A stretch of 64,000 nucleotides of DNA, from the NCBI GenBank assembly GCA_030248295.1, contig JASANH010000651.1, forward strand, positions 124,001-188,000, written 5' to 3'. A program made the translations under genes and the position numbers. Positions 11,323 to 20,653 of this stretch are shown piece after piece. This stretch comes from Mesodorylaimus sp. YZB2_4. Its lineage: Eukaryota; Nematoda; Enoplea; Dorylaimida; Dorylaimidae. How positions within the stretch are numbered: the first letter of the stretch is position 1; each line of letters opens with the position of its first letter. The notes beneath the pieces were generated by a model. It was not told the origin of the DNA. It saw nothing but the letters and a program-made list of their open reading frames with translations, and searched no databases.

Positions 11323-12040
11323 ATGTTTGCTCTGATATATATTTATCTTCAGGCACTGATTTCGTCGAGCTGCCCCTAACATTATTTGGCGGTGCAGCAG
11401 AGCGTTTATCACGCAGGCTAAGTACTGCAGGGCTGTAATTGATGTCAGCGACCGTAGAGAGTACCTGCAGTGTATTTACAGCGCCTGAAAACCGTTTACC
11501 TAGCACCTATTAGGTGTACAGTTTAACTAGAAGTGCCGCATGTTTTACGGCCTTGTTTGTCAGCTCTTCTTAAATCCGATCTTGTTTTGCCTCATCTGAA
11601 ACCCGTCCAAAGCGGGAAAGCATGATTATGGTATGGTTTTCATGAATCCGATGCAGGCATCAGCACCGGACACAGCATGCTAGCTCAATCATTTTTATGT
11701 CACCCCGAGAGGCGGGCTCACAACATTGAAAACAGTTGCGGCATCAAAATTGTGCGTTTAGTAGAAGCAAATGTGTTCTTTTTGGGGATATAACAGTTTT
11801 TGCTTATCTTCACAACATAGTTCGTTTCCATCGTTCAAATCTTTCCATCGATGGGTGACGATCAAACACAATACATCGTTATACGACGTACCATGCACCA
11901 ACGGTGTATTGACACCACATACCAGTATGTACAGTAGAGTTCATACGTTTGGAGTGATAAGGCGATGAGCGGTGTGTAACCGAGCCTGGCAGGCGTAGGA
12001 GGAAGGCGGCCGATCGAAGTCGGCCGGTCGGAGCAGGATA
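11323..12040. other. Intergenic; no gene seen
   Basis: No coding region is supported. The frame 11315-11506 on the minus strand lies in the shared upstream region and is not conserved as protein. Confidence 0.45.
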
Positions 12041-12057
12041 GTCTTGCGACTATACCT

Positions 12058-12118
12058 ACGGCTGAAACATCAACCCGAGGTGCTGACGTCTCCCAGCCAG
12101 GGAAGAGTATCGATTACT
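12058..12118 (-). repeat. Dispersed repeat, copy 1
   Basis: On the minus strand this reads ATCGATACTC...GCTGGGAGACGTCA...GGTTGATGTTTCAGC. Related copies lie at 13552-13600, 47236-47294 and 57965-58013. The family's full length and type are unclear. Confidence 0.5.
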
Positions 12119-12282
12119 CTCTCCCACTCGCCATGGCCCACCAGGCACGAGGATTACAGGTGTGACAATACTGCACAGCTTTCAAGCTATGCAGATGGTA
12201 CTTTATGCAGGTTGTGGAGTATTCCTCTGTGGAGTAAGATGGAGCATTAGAGGGAGGACCTAACAGGGATAAAATTTGCTCA

Positions 12283-12590
12283 TGTCGTTACTTGGGTTTG
12301 CAGCTTTACCTGTCTACCATAAGCCCTCTCAAACCCTGTGCGCCAGGCTGAGGATGATACACGGAACCATCGAGGCGCTCAAAGTGGAGAGACGAAAGCA
12401 AAACGAGGAGACGGCTGTCGAACGCCGACAGGGTTCGCAGCCCATCCGCGACTTATGAGGAACCTGGTGTCCAGTCAAGGATGCCCGTGTGGAGGTGCTT
12501 CTAATGGAGACACCGAGAGGGCAGCTGCCCACACGGCCTCGCTCCTAAGTTTTGACTGCTGGTCAGCTAGAGGCAGAATCGGGGCCCACT
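12283..12590 (+). mobile_element. Diverged SINE copy (5' part degraded)
   Basis: Collinear with the SINE at 12931: shared landmarks are CATAAGCCCTC/CATAAACCCTC, GTCGAACGCCGACAGGG/GTCAAACACCGACGGGA, GTGTGGAGGTGCT and TTTGACTGCTGG. The box A end is not recognisable and the copy has no clear A-tail. Confidence 0.65.
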
Positions 12591-12930
12591 CACATGAGCG
12601 GAATCCAAACATATTTTAAGGATAAAATCCGTTTTTTGTGTCTACTGTACGTATACAGTCCATACAGTAGAAATCCGCCAATACGTTTTGTCTCTTGATG
12701 TGTGATGACTGGTTATATGTTTTCTGTTGCTTTTCGGTCTTTCTTATCGCTTTTCGTTTTTTCTAGCTTGTAAGGCCTAAATGGTTACGGTTTTTTGCTC
12801 TTCTTAAAAGGAAATGATTTCTCTAAACTTTTCCACACCAATACTTTGCTAACAGTAAGCCCCATATGCCAATGACAACTACCTAAAGGGGAGGGGGTGC
12901 AAGCAACTTGTAAGTATGTACTGTAGAGTA
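12591..12930. other. Spacer between the two SINE copies
   Basis: AT-rich sequence without a supported gene. Confidence 0.5.
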
Positions 12931-13345
12931 GGCCGCGGTGGTGCAGCGGTTCGGAATTCGCCTACCAGTATTGCTTGGTAGCGAGTGGCCGGGGTCGTCC
13001 TGGGTTCGTTCAGAGGTGGCTTTGAGAACCATAAACCCTCGCTGACCTTGTAGCCAGGCCGTGGGTGACTCATCTGGTGGAGTGGAGAGGTGGGGAGGAA
13101 ACGAGTAGACATTTTCGGCTGTCAAACACCGACGGGATTCACAGCCCACCCGCCATTGTCTGAGGAAGTCGCTGTGTAGTCCAGGATGCCCTCGTGTGGA
13201 GGTGCTCCTAGTAGAGACACGCAGAGGGTCACTGCTGTGAGTGCTGGTCCTCGCACAGCCTTGCTCAGAAGGTTTGACTGCTGGCCGGCTAAAGGCAAAA
13301 CGGGCTTCGGCCCAAAAAATTAAAAAAACAAAAACCGGTAAAATT
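12931..13345 (+). mobile_element. tRNA-derived SINE
   Basis: A perfect RNA polymerase III box A (TGGTGCAGCGG, 12939-12949) is followed by a box-B-like GGTTCGTTC (13003-13011), a ~300-nt unrelated body, and an A-rich 3' end (about 13314-13345). This head/body/tail order is that of a tRNA-derived short interspersed element. The plus-strand orientation is set by the boxes and tail. The body recurs at 12283-12590 with roughly 75-80% identity by eye. Confidence 0.72.
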
Positions 13346-13551
13346 AAAATTAACAAATTCCGCAACTGAAGGATGTGCAGTTCATATTTATCGCCATTTT
13401 CTGCAATCATTTTTTCTCATCATTTCATCGCAATTCGAGGTGTCTGACATCGTGACGTAACTTTTACCTGCAAGCAAAGTTACAAAAGCCTACTGTAGCC
13501 CATGTGGTTTGTGACAGTGCTGGAGAAGCTCGACTGTTTATCTATCCTTTG

Positions 13552-13600
13552 CACGGAGCTTGGAGCTGGGAGCGTCACCCATCAGGATGATGTTTCAGGC
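13552..13600 (+). repeat. Dispersed repeat, copy 2
   Basis: GCACGGAGC..GAGCTGGGAGCGTCACCC..TGATGTTTCAG matches 47247-47294 closely. It is the same family as 12058-12118 (inverted). Confidence 0.55.
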
Positions 13601-13934
13601 ATGGACCAGGTCAGAGGATTTGGTTGACTGCCCTGGATTTTTTGGCAAGGTGCACACAAAAATTCTGCCAATCACTCATTCCAGTTACACGGACCAAGAC
13701 TTAATTTTTTTAAGGTGCTCCCCTCGGTCTCACAGATTGGCATGCTGTTTTGTTATGATGTCGACTTTTGCCCTTGCTTGACCCAAACCTGCCTAAAGCC
13801 TAATACGGTGCCACCCTTTAGATTATGAGGGAAACCCAAGAACCCAGTTTATCCTGCTCCACTGACACACCAATCACGCTACCACACCGCCTCCGACGCG
13901 CACTTTAGACGCTGAGATAAGTAAGGCTACTGAA

Positions 13935-14062
13935 ACCCCTCCCCCCCCCCCACACCCCCCCCCCCCCCCCCAAAAAAAAAAAAAAAAAAAAAAAACAAAA
14001 AAAAAAAAAAAAGGAACAAATAATCCCCCCCCCCCCCCCCACAACCCAAAAAACAAAAAAAA
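13935..14062. repeat. Poly-C / poly-A / poly-C low-complexity tract
   Basis: Alternating long runs of C and A with almost no other bases. The minus-strand open frames across it are homopolymer translations, not genes. A similar but mostly A tract lies at 56935-57012. It could be real simple sequence or poorly resolved assembly. Confidence 0.85.
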
Positions 14063-14497
14063 CCGTTTTGCTGAACTTCGAACCATCAAGAGGCGGGAAA
14101 GCAGGACTACTGTACCCGGACGGGCACATTCACAACATCCTTGTAATTTTTCTCTGCTGTGCTGATGTTTCTTGAACTGTAGATTGAGGTTTTTGCGGAT
14201 TTTAAACGTGATCACTTCAGTGCTGATAACTTCTGATTACTGCTGGTGCAAATGATGCACATCCCCAAAGATGCCTAAAAGATCTGACGCACAAATTCCT
14301 GAGCGAATTTAGTATTACCATGCACTTGCTATCATAATGTGTGGACCTCAGGCCGAGTAATTACGAGTACCCCGAGTGTAATTTATTGCATTTTGCTTGT
14401 TATTTCAATCACCAGCCCTGCAAACAAACCTTTATGCGTTGCATGTGCAGTACAGAGGAGCAATATGACGGGGCAAGGACTCATTCATTCCAGCTGA
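14063..14497. other. Intergenic; no gene seen
   Basis: Ordinary sequence downstream of secreted peptide B, with only short open frames. Confidence 0.5.
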
Positions 14498-14503
14498 TTT
14501 ATT
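14498..14503 (-). terminator. Polyadenylation signal AATAAA, next to the stop codon
   Basis: The minus strand reads TGA-AG-AATAAA: the signal begins 2 nt after the stop codon, as in paralog A. Confidence 0.65.
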
Positions 14504-14505
14504 CT

Positions 14506-14754
14506 TCAATTACCGCCACGGCTGGATCCTGAAGGCTTCTGGACTTCCGCACCTGGTTTCTTTCCGAACAGGCCAGAGAAGAAATCCTTGATCTTGATAA
14601 ATGGCCACTTCAACTTGTCCACGAAACCGTTACCGTTGCCGACTCCGTTGTTTCCCTCTTCAGCTCGACCGCCACGCTGGTCCTCACCTGGAGTGCAATA
14701 GGCCGTGGCCATGAAAGCAACCAAGAGCACAAACAATGACAACGCGACCTTCAT
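14506..14754 (-). CDS. Small secreted peptide, paralog B of an unrecognised family
   Basis: Single exon, 82 aa. A signal peptide (MKVALSLFVLLVAFMATAYC) precedes TPGEDQRGGRAEEGNN, a short Gly/Asn linker, the core FVDKLKWPFIKIKDFFSGLF and a GKKPGAEVQKPSG tail. It shares RGGRAE, the amphipathic aromatic/basic core and GLF-K-PG with paralog A at 10.8 kb. GKK after GLF would fit an amidation and dibasic cleavage site, but paralog A has QK there, so amidation is not supported as a family trait. A TATA box lies about 95 nt upstream. Function unknown; the conserved core would be amphipathic as a helix. Confidence 0.85.
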   Translation of the reverse strand: MKVALSLFVLLVAFMATAYCTPGEDQRGGRAEEGNNGVGNGNGFVDKLKWPFIKIKDFFSGLFGKKPGAEVQKPSGSSRGGN

Positions 14755-14848
14755 TTCCGAGCTGGTGGACTGACTGACCGACTTGGACTGGTTTGGTTAG
14801 AATTGGATTTCACCGACTTGCTGATGATCACAGATCAAGGCAGCAGAT

Positions 14849-14856
14849 CTTATATA
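14849..14856 (-). promoter_or_regulatory. TATA box of secreted peptide B
   Basis: TATATAAG on the minus strand, about 95 nt before the ATG at 14754. Confidence 0.62.
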
Positions 14857-14889
14857 GTCGGCATTAGGTATAGGGGATCTTGAACCCAT

Positions 14890-14979
14890 CAGACCCTGCG
14901 CAAACTCGATTATGCGTTTGCGTAGTTCCATGAGGCGCCGAATCCGAAATGAGCACTGAGCTAACAGTTCTTATGCCAG
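14890..14979 (-). promoter_or_regulatory. Upstream block shared with secreted peptide A
   Basis: Counterpart of 11233-11322. Shared parts include CAAACTCGATTATGCG (AAACTCATTGACTATGCG in A) and GCTAACAGTTCTTATGCCA (ACTAACAGCTCCTATGCCA in A). It lies about 35 nt upstream of the TATA box. Confidence 0.6.
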
Positions 14980-15252
14980 AGTAATATCCAGTGTTCTATT
15001 CATAGTGAAGTTGGTACAGACTTACTGCTTGGGTTCGGGATTAACGTCAGCCAGCGTTGTTTGATCACCGTTTGGTGCACGTACGTAAAGCTAACCAATT
15101 CTACTCCCAGATTCCAGAGGCGACTCTGAAAAGCGCTTTTTCTTACGATAACAAATTGAAGTGCTTCGATTGTACTGTACGTATATACACACATAATAAA
15201 GTAGACTCATGACGCAAGCTCAGTGCACTTGAATATTTACATTCGAGCCAAA
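14980..15252. other. Intergenic; no gene seen
   Basis: Separates peptide B from the next secreted gene. The frame 15000-15194 is not convincing. Confidence 0.5.
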
Positions 15253-15801
15253 TCATGCCCCTTTTTTGGCACCTTCAGTTTCTTTGTCAGAGCCGACGCG
15301 ATTGCCACCTTGTCTAGGTATGCCGTTGAGGTTGAATCCGCCAAGCAAGCCGTAACCTGGGAGTAGGCCTCCCAAAGCTCCTTGCCCAGTTCCAGATGCT
15401 GCTTGTCCGTTCAGATTGAACCCGCCGAAGGCACCGTAGCCGGGTATGAATCCCCCAGATCCGTATGGATATTGCGGATTGCCCGCGGAGCCGTAAGGAT
15501 ACGGGTAGGGGGGAATTGGCGTGGTCACAGGTATTTGGCCGGGAACGCTAAGCAGGTTCGCCATGGTTGATAAGATGCTGCTCATTGCTTTGCTTAATGA
15601 ATAGTAGGTGCCCACAATGAGATTGGTGAAGCCGCCACCTCCGGGTGACATATCTCTGGTCCACTTGGTGCCACTCCTATGCACATTGGACGAATTAGAG
15701 TGGTCATCCGCATCGTGAAAATAAGGGTGCGCTGGAACTGGCTTTCCCCAAACTGAACCGCAATATGGCATCAGAATGAAACACAGGGCAAATCGATGCA
15801 T
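15253..15801 (-). CDS. Secreted Gly/Pro/Tyr-rich protein
   Basis: Single exon, 182 aa. A signal peptide (MHRFALCFILMPYCGSVWG) is followed by a polar segment with one NSS sequon and SPGGGGFTNLIVGTYYSL, a helix-like stretch (AMSSILSTMANLL), a PIPPYPYPYG region, and two copies of a GYG--GGFNLNG unit (GYGAFGGFNLNGQ and GYGLLGGFNLNGIP) separated by a Gly-rich linker. The tail is charged (DKETEGAKKGA). Secreted by inference and plausibly extracellular-matrix or peptide-precursor material; no family recognised. A TTTAAAAG motif about 75-80 nt upstream may act as its TATA element. It is the fourth consecutive intronless secreted gene on this strand. Confidence 0.75.
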   Translation of the reverse strand: MHRFALCFILMPYCGSVWGKPVPAHPYFHDADDHSNSSNVHRSGTKWTRDMSPGGGGFTNLIVGTYYSLSKAMSSILSTMANLLSVPGQIPVTTPIPPYPYPYGSAGNPQYPYGSGGFIPGYGAFGGFNLNGQAASGTGQGALGGLLPGYGLLGGFNLNGIPRQGGNRVGSDKETEGAKKGA

Positions 15802-17496
15802 TGTAGGGTCTTTTTTTAATTATTGAAAAATGCTAGCAGTTTGCAATCATTCAGCAAAAGTGTGGGTCAGTGCTCCCTTTTAAAGCAAAAAGGAGACATT
15901 ATAAAGAGACAAACATGTCTTGTACACAGGAAACTTTGATTTGCAAGTCCGAATTTACCCTCATGTTTAAAAACATTGTAAAAGGAAGACACACTAGACA
16001 TGTTTGGGTTGCTATGGGTAACACAGCTGTTACAAACAATTTGGTAAAGCGCCTATGTTTGGAACAACAACACTCTATAGCGATGTGACTGAGAGCGGCT
16101 TTGTTGTTTTCAATTTACTCATCATCAAATGAGGAGCTCGTGCAGCATATCTGGCGTGAATCACAAATGAATACTAATCCTCGTGCTGGAAACTAATCCA
16201 TGCCTTGCAATGAAAAGGCTGCTGCCTGCGAGTCAGCTAAAGATTCTAGAACGATCTGCTGTAGAGATGTCTACGATTTGCTGTTTCACTCTACAAATGT
16301 TAGACTCCTGTTATGTAAGACCCCAGTAGAGAATACGCTTTATTGTTTTGCCTGGCAAATGCGTTTATACCACAACTCGTCAATATCGCCAACGTAATAC
16401 TAGTCTGTATGTGCAAGAGCTGTGGTCGCATGATTGTGCGTGACAGTTCATATTGCGGTCACTTGGATTCTGCCTCGGCAGTTCTCTTCAGCGGTGTCGA
16501 TTTTTGCGACTACCCTCCACTGGGGATGCTCCTGAATTGCTCCTTGTAGCTGGTAATGCGCAGGGGCATTGTAGATATGATTTCTGGGTGGGTGATAAGG
16601 AGCTGACAAGGTAAACACGACGGCGATAAGATAAAATAACAGGGGTCTATGTTCAATAGGAAAACCAATTACGCCGCTGATAGATGACACATGATTGGAC
16701 AAGTACCTATACATCCCATAGGGTGGTAGGTGATAAGATTTTCATACAGGGCGGTTTGAAGATGGCAATGATAATATACTTCATGAAGGACTGATGCGTG
16801 AGATGTGCCAACGAGTCACACAATGCTATGATAGGAGGATGACATGATAGGTGCTTGGCTATGGATAAAGTATGACATCACATGACATGACATTGCCTGG
16901 TGTTAATCACTTTTATGCGATTGCAGTGATCTTATGTTGCTCTATCTACCGCAGGCAGCAACTAAAGATGGATCATGGACCAAGCAGCTCCAAAGTGTTT
17001 TGCATAATAACATCGTGGAGACAAGCTTGACAGGCCTGTCCCGCGAGCCTGCTTTTTACTTGTACTATTGTGTATACCAGCCCCGAATACAAGCAATGCA
17101 TGGCTTACAAATCCACGTTTCCTGCCGCAATCACTACTCTTGTCAAAAGAATTATCAAAAAAACATTCAAGAGAATCGAAGAGCGCTTTCGGGACCAGCT
17201 TTGCTTTCCCATTCCGATTCTCGTTTGAGAATTCAATCTGTTTCCTAAATCCCCAAATGACCCTCTCCAATTTAGATTTGCGACAGATACCACCCAGATT
17301 ACACTACATCCTACCTTCTGCCGCCCCTTATAGAGCCACTTTCAGAAGATTGATTATCCTCTGGGTAGCATTGCCTATTGACTTTCCGATACCGAGTCAA
17401 AACGGCGCTAAGTTGAGTCTTGATGTTTAAAGTGCCGGATCTTGAGCTCCTAGCTGTTCAAGTTCATCGAAGACAGAAATTTTTGTCGACCTACCG
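15802..17496. other. Intergenic between divergent genes
   Basis: About 1.7 kb with no supported gene. Overlapping frames at 16934-17430 on both strands have no recognised content. It should contain the promoter of the receptor gene that follows. Confidence 0.5.
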
Positions 17497-20400
17497 ATGC
17501 CTTCTTTTGTATCAATCTGCATGGTTTTATTGGACATATTTTATCAGTGTTTGGCCAATGATAACATGGAAAGCATCCTGTTCCAAAAACTGATTGATGG
17601 CTATGACAAACACGCTAGGCCGGCACTGAATGTCACTGATGCAGTGCATGTCTATTTCCAATTAGAGCTGCAACAAATTATTGATGTGGTAAGAGTGCAC
17701 CAAAGATAATAAAAGAATTCGAGTTATTTTTGATTGCGTATATAGGACGAGAAGAATCAGCTAATCGAATTGAACGTCTGGCTGCATTACGTAAGTGGAA
17801 TCAAATTAGGAAGAAATTTCTGAAATTAAAAACTACTTTTGAACAAATGATTTTCAGGAATGGTCTGACTTTCGGCTATCGTGGAACAAGGATGACTTTG
17901 GGGGAATCGAGGACATTCGATTCCCGTTCGGAATGCTCTGGTTAGAGGTCTGGTTTTATTTTTGAGTAATGGTTGATGGTTGGCTTTATTTAGGAAACCC
18001 GATGTACTTTTGTTCAACAGGTAAGTGGCAATGATTGTGACTGGGATGTAGGTAGCTTCTGGTGAACACGCTACCCTCACCCCTAGAGTAGCGTCTCCCT
18101 GACTGTGAGTCAGAGATTGATCGTTGATGAACAAGGCCGCGCGGTGCTTACGCATACCGCAAAATTAATTCACGTCAGAACAGCGGACTCTGACCTCTAT
18201 GTAGTTCTCAAAGACTGGTGAAACATCAACCTGACTGGTTTACGCGGCACCGTCGCTCTACGGCCGCCCTCTAGCGGCCCCCAGAGAAGCACTGCCTCCT
18301 CCGTTACCTGTGTTCCATAATTTCCTTGTGGTCTTGCATTTTACCACCCATAATCCAGAACTGTATGTGCCTAGCGTGGATGCTGAATTCGATACCAGCT
18401 ACCCGAGTAACATGGTCGTATACAGCAATGGCTGGATTGTCTGGATTCCGCCAGGCATTACTCGAAGTAGCTGCAAAATCGACATCCGTTATTTCCCATT
18501 TGATGATCAAGTTTGCTACATGAAGGTGAGAAATGACGATTGTGCATTGTGACCGTTGTTGTATTGCACCTCATCACTTTTGCATTTAAGTATGGATCGT
18601 GGACATTTGGGAAAAGCAGATTAACTTTGCATACACTCAAAAAAGGCATCGATACAACCGAGTATCAGACATTGCATAACGATGAGTGGACACTGACAGG
18701 TAACAAAGTGCTGTGAGTGTTCCTAGGCGGCATTGCTTAGAGTGTAAATCTGTTTGCACAACTGATGCTCGCAAACCACACGTCTCGATCTATAGTTCTT
18801 GCACGATCTCGATCTTTGTTGTGTCTCGCGTCTGGGCTTGACCCCGACTGCGCTTATTACACAAGCCAGTCTGATTTTGCTACATGAATGTGCCTTCAGC
18901 GCAGACATTTCTTTTCTTTTGAAAATGTTTAGAGCAAAGCCGCCATCTTGGAACCATGTATCGATGTAAAAATTCTTTGCTCGTCCTAGAGTTGCCAGGG
19001 CTTTCCAAGGAATGCCTCAAGCCTACAGAACCGACCACACGATGGTTGCAACGCCTCATGTTAAGTTCATTACCTCCACACAACGAGGGCCGTTCAGACT
19101 GTCAATTCAGCAGCTGGAAGTCCCCCATAAGAGAGCTCATGACGGGAGAGACCTGGGACCGAAGTGTCCTAACAGGAGTTCAGACCATGAATCCAGGCAG
19201 GACCAATCACCAATCGATGCCTTAAAACTGCATAAACTAATCTCTCGACCTCGATTTCGCTCTGGATCTCGTGTCTGCACCTGACTGAGGACGCATGTCC
19301 GTTCCCTGAATCAGTGCACTAGTAGGCAGATACAGTAAGAATACTTCACCTATAATTTCAAGTATCTTCGTGTAAGCCGAAGTCTCGGTGAAGATCCGTC
19401 TACACATAAGACCATATTGAAACACACGCACCTTAACTTGCAATGACTGTCGCAGTTTAAAAAGAGATTGTCTGCACTTCTAGCCACCCCAGTCAACCTG
19501 TCAGATTATTACTACAACAACGAATGGTATCAATCACTCTACGTCAATCTCCATCTTCGCCGTCGTACCTTGTACTATGCATTCAATATTATCACCCCAA
19601 GTCTACTGATCACTGGAATGAGCCTGGTCGGATTTTCGCTGCCAGTCGAAGCAGGAGAGAAAATTGCTCTGGGTAATACCCTAATGTCTACAACTACCAC
19701 TGCCACCAGTCAAATGCCCAAACACCTTTTGACTTGTTTTGACCTTCCTTTCTAGTTTTTCCTAACTGTGCTTCTCTTAAGAAATCACCGTCCTGGCTTC
19801 CATTTGCGTCTGTTTCGACATTGTGGCCAAAGTGACGCCACCAACATCCGAATCCATCCCTTTGGTGGTGAGCTCCCGAAAGCTTGTGCATTAAATAATC
19901 CTAAGCTAGTTGATTCTTGCTTTTTAGGGCATCTTCTTTTTCTGCCACATGGTTATCGTCACTATTTCCACTGTGGCCAGTGTATTTATCTTGAACTTGA
20001 ACTATCGCACAGTCAAGACGCACGCCATGGGAGAGTGGGTAAGGCATATTTTCATCTTTTTTTGCTGGTTTATAGGTAAGTCTTAATTGCAGACACGAAA
20101 AATTTTACTGAACTGGCTTCCTTGGCTGCTAATGATGGAACGTCCTGATCGAAAACTGGACCCACCACCATGCATTCCCAAACACGCACATAAACGATCT
20201 GTGGCTCAATTTGATCCTGATCCGCAAAACGATTGGTGCCACATTTGTCAGAAGACTGACGGTGCTCATCACGGACGTGGTCATCGTTTGTTTATCATTT
20301 CAAATCGCCTAGATTATGATTTGCCTGGAATTGAAAATGATTGTGAATCGATTGAAAATCGTATCGAAACTTGTCTACGCCAACTGACAACAAAGCGAGG

Positions 20401-20653
20401 CTCATCTCTTCGCTCGGATACACCAATGCCAAACGAAGCCATATACGACATTTTGGCCATGCTGCAACAGCTGTACGAACAGTTGAAGCAAATGACTGAT
20501 AAAACTCCAGAAACGGATGAAGAAGACGATGTGAAGAACGACTGGGAATTCGCTGGAAAGGTGATCGATAAGATATGCCTGATCCTGTTCACAATATTGA
20601 TCGCTTGCTCAACCATGGTTGTACTATTTTCTGCACCCCATGTCATGGCTTAG
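17497..20653 (+). CDS. Nicotinic acetylcholine receptor-type Cys-loop subunit (non-alpha, divergent M2)
   Basis: Ten exons: 17497-17688, 17746-17790, 17858-17940, 17994-18020, 18375-18525, 18591-18699, 19484-19672, 19782-19867, 19928-20038, 20093-20653. All phases agree and give 517 aa. It is a subunit of a pentameric ligand-gated channel in the plasma membrane. Visible parts are a signal peptide, NVWLHYEWSDFRLSW (loop D), WKPDVLLFNS (loop A, usual Tyr replaced by Phe), the Cys-loop C-KIDIRYFPFDDQV-C, GSWTF (loop B), LRRRTLYYAFNIITPSLLI (M1), GEK then M2, TPPTSES, M3, and M4 near the C-terminus. Loop C reads YYYNNEWY, without the vicinal Cys pair, so it is not an alpha/principal subunit. M2 is unusual (see findings). 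Exon 4 is only 27 nt. Introns are 53-109 nt except two of 354 and 784 nt. Confidence 0.92.
18700..19483 (+). other. Longest intron of the receptor gene
   Basis: 784 nt between a CAG/GTAAC donor and a CACTTCTAG acceptor. It contains two stretches with similar CTCGATCT/GTGTCT...CTGACTG sequence (about 18778-18850 and 19238-19290), possibly repeat remnants. No exon seen inside. Confidence 0.75.

Noticed and set aside
13874..14215. Minus-strand frames with long Phe and Gly runs
   Set aside because: Translations of poly-A and poly-C tracts.
14566..14590. GLFGKK as an amidated neuropeptide end in secreted peptide B
   Set aside because: Paralog A has GLFQK at this place, so an amidation site is not conserved.
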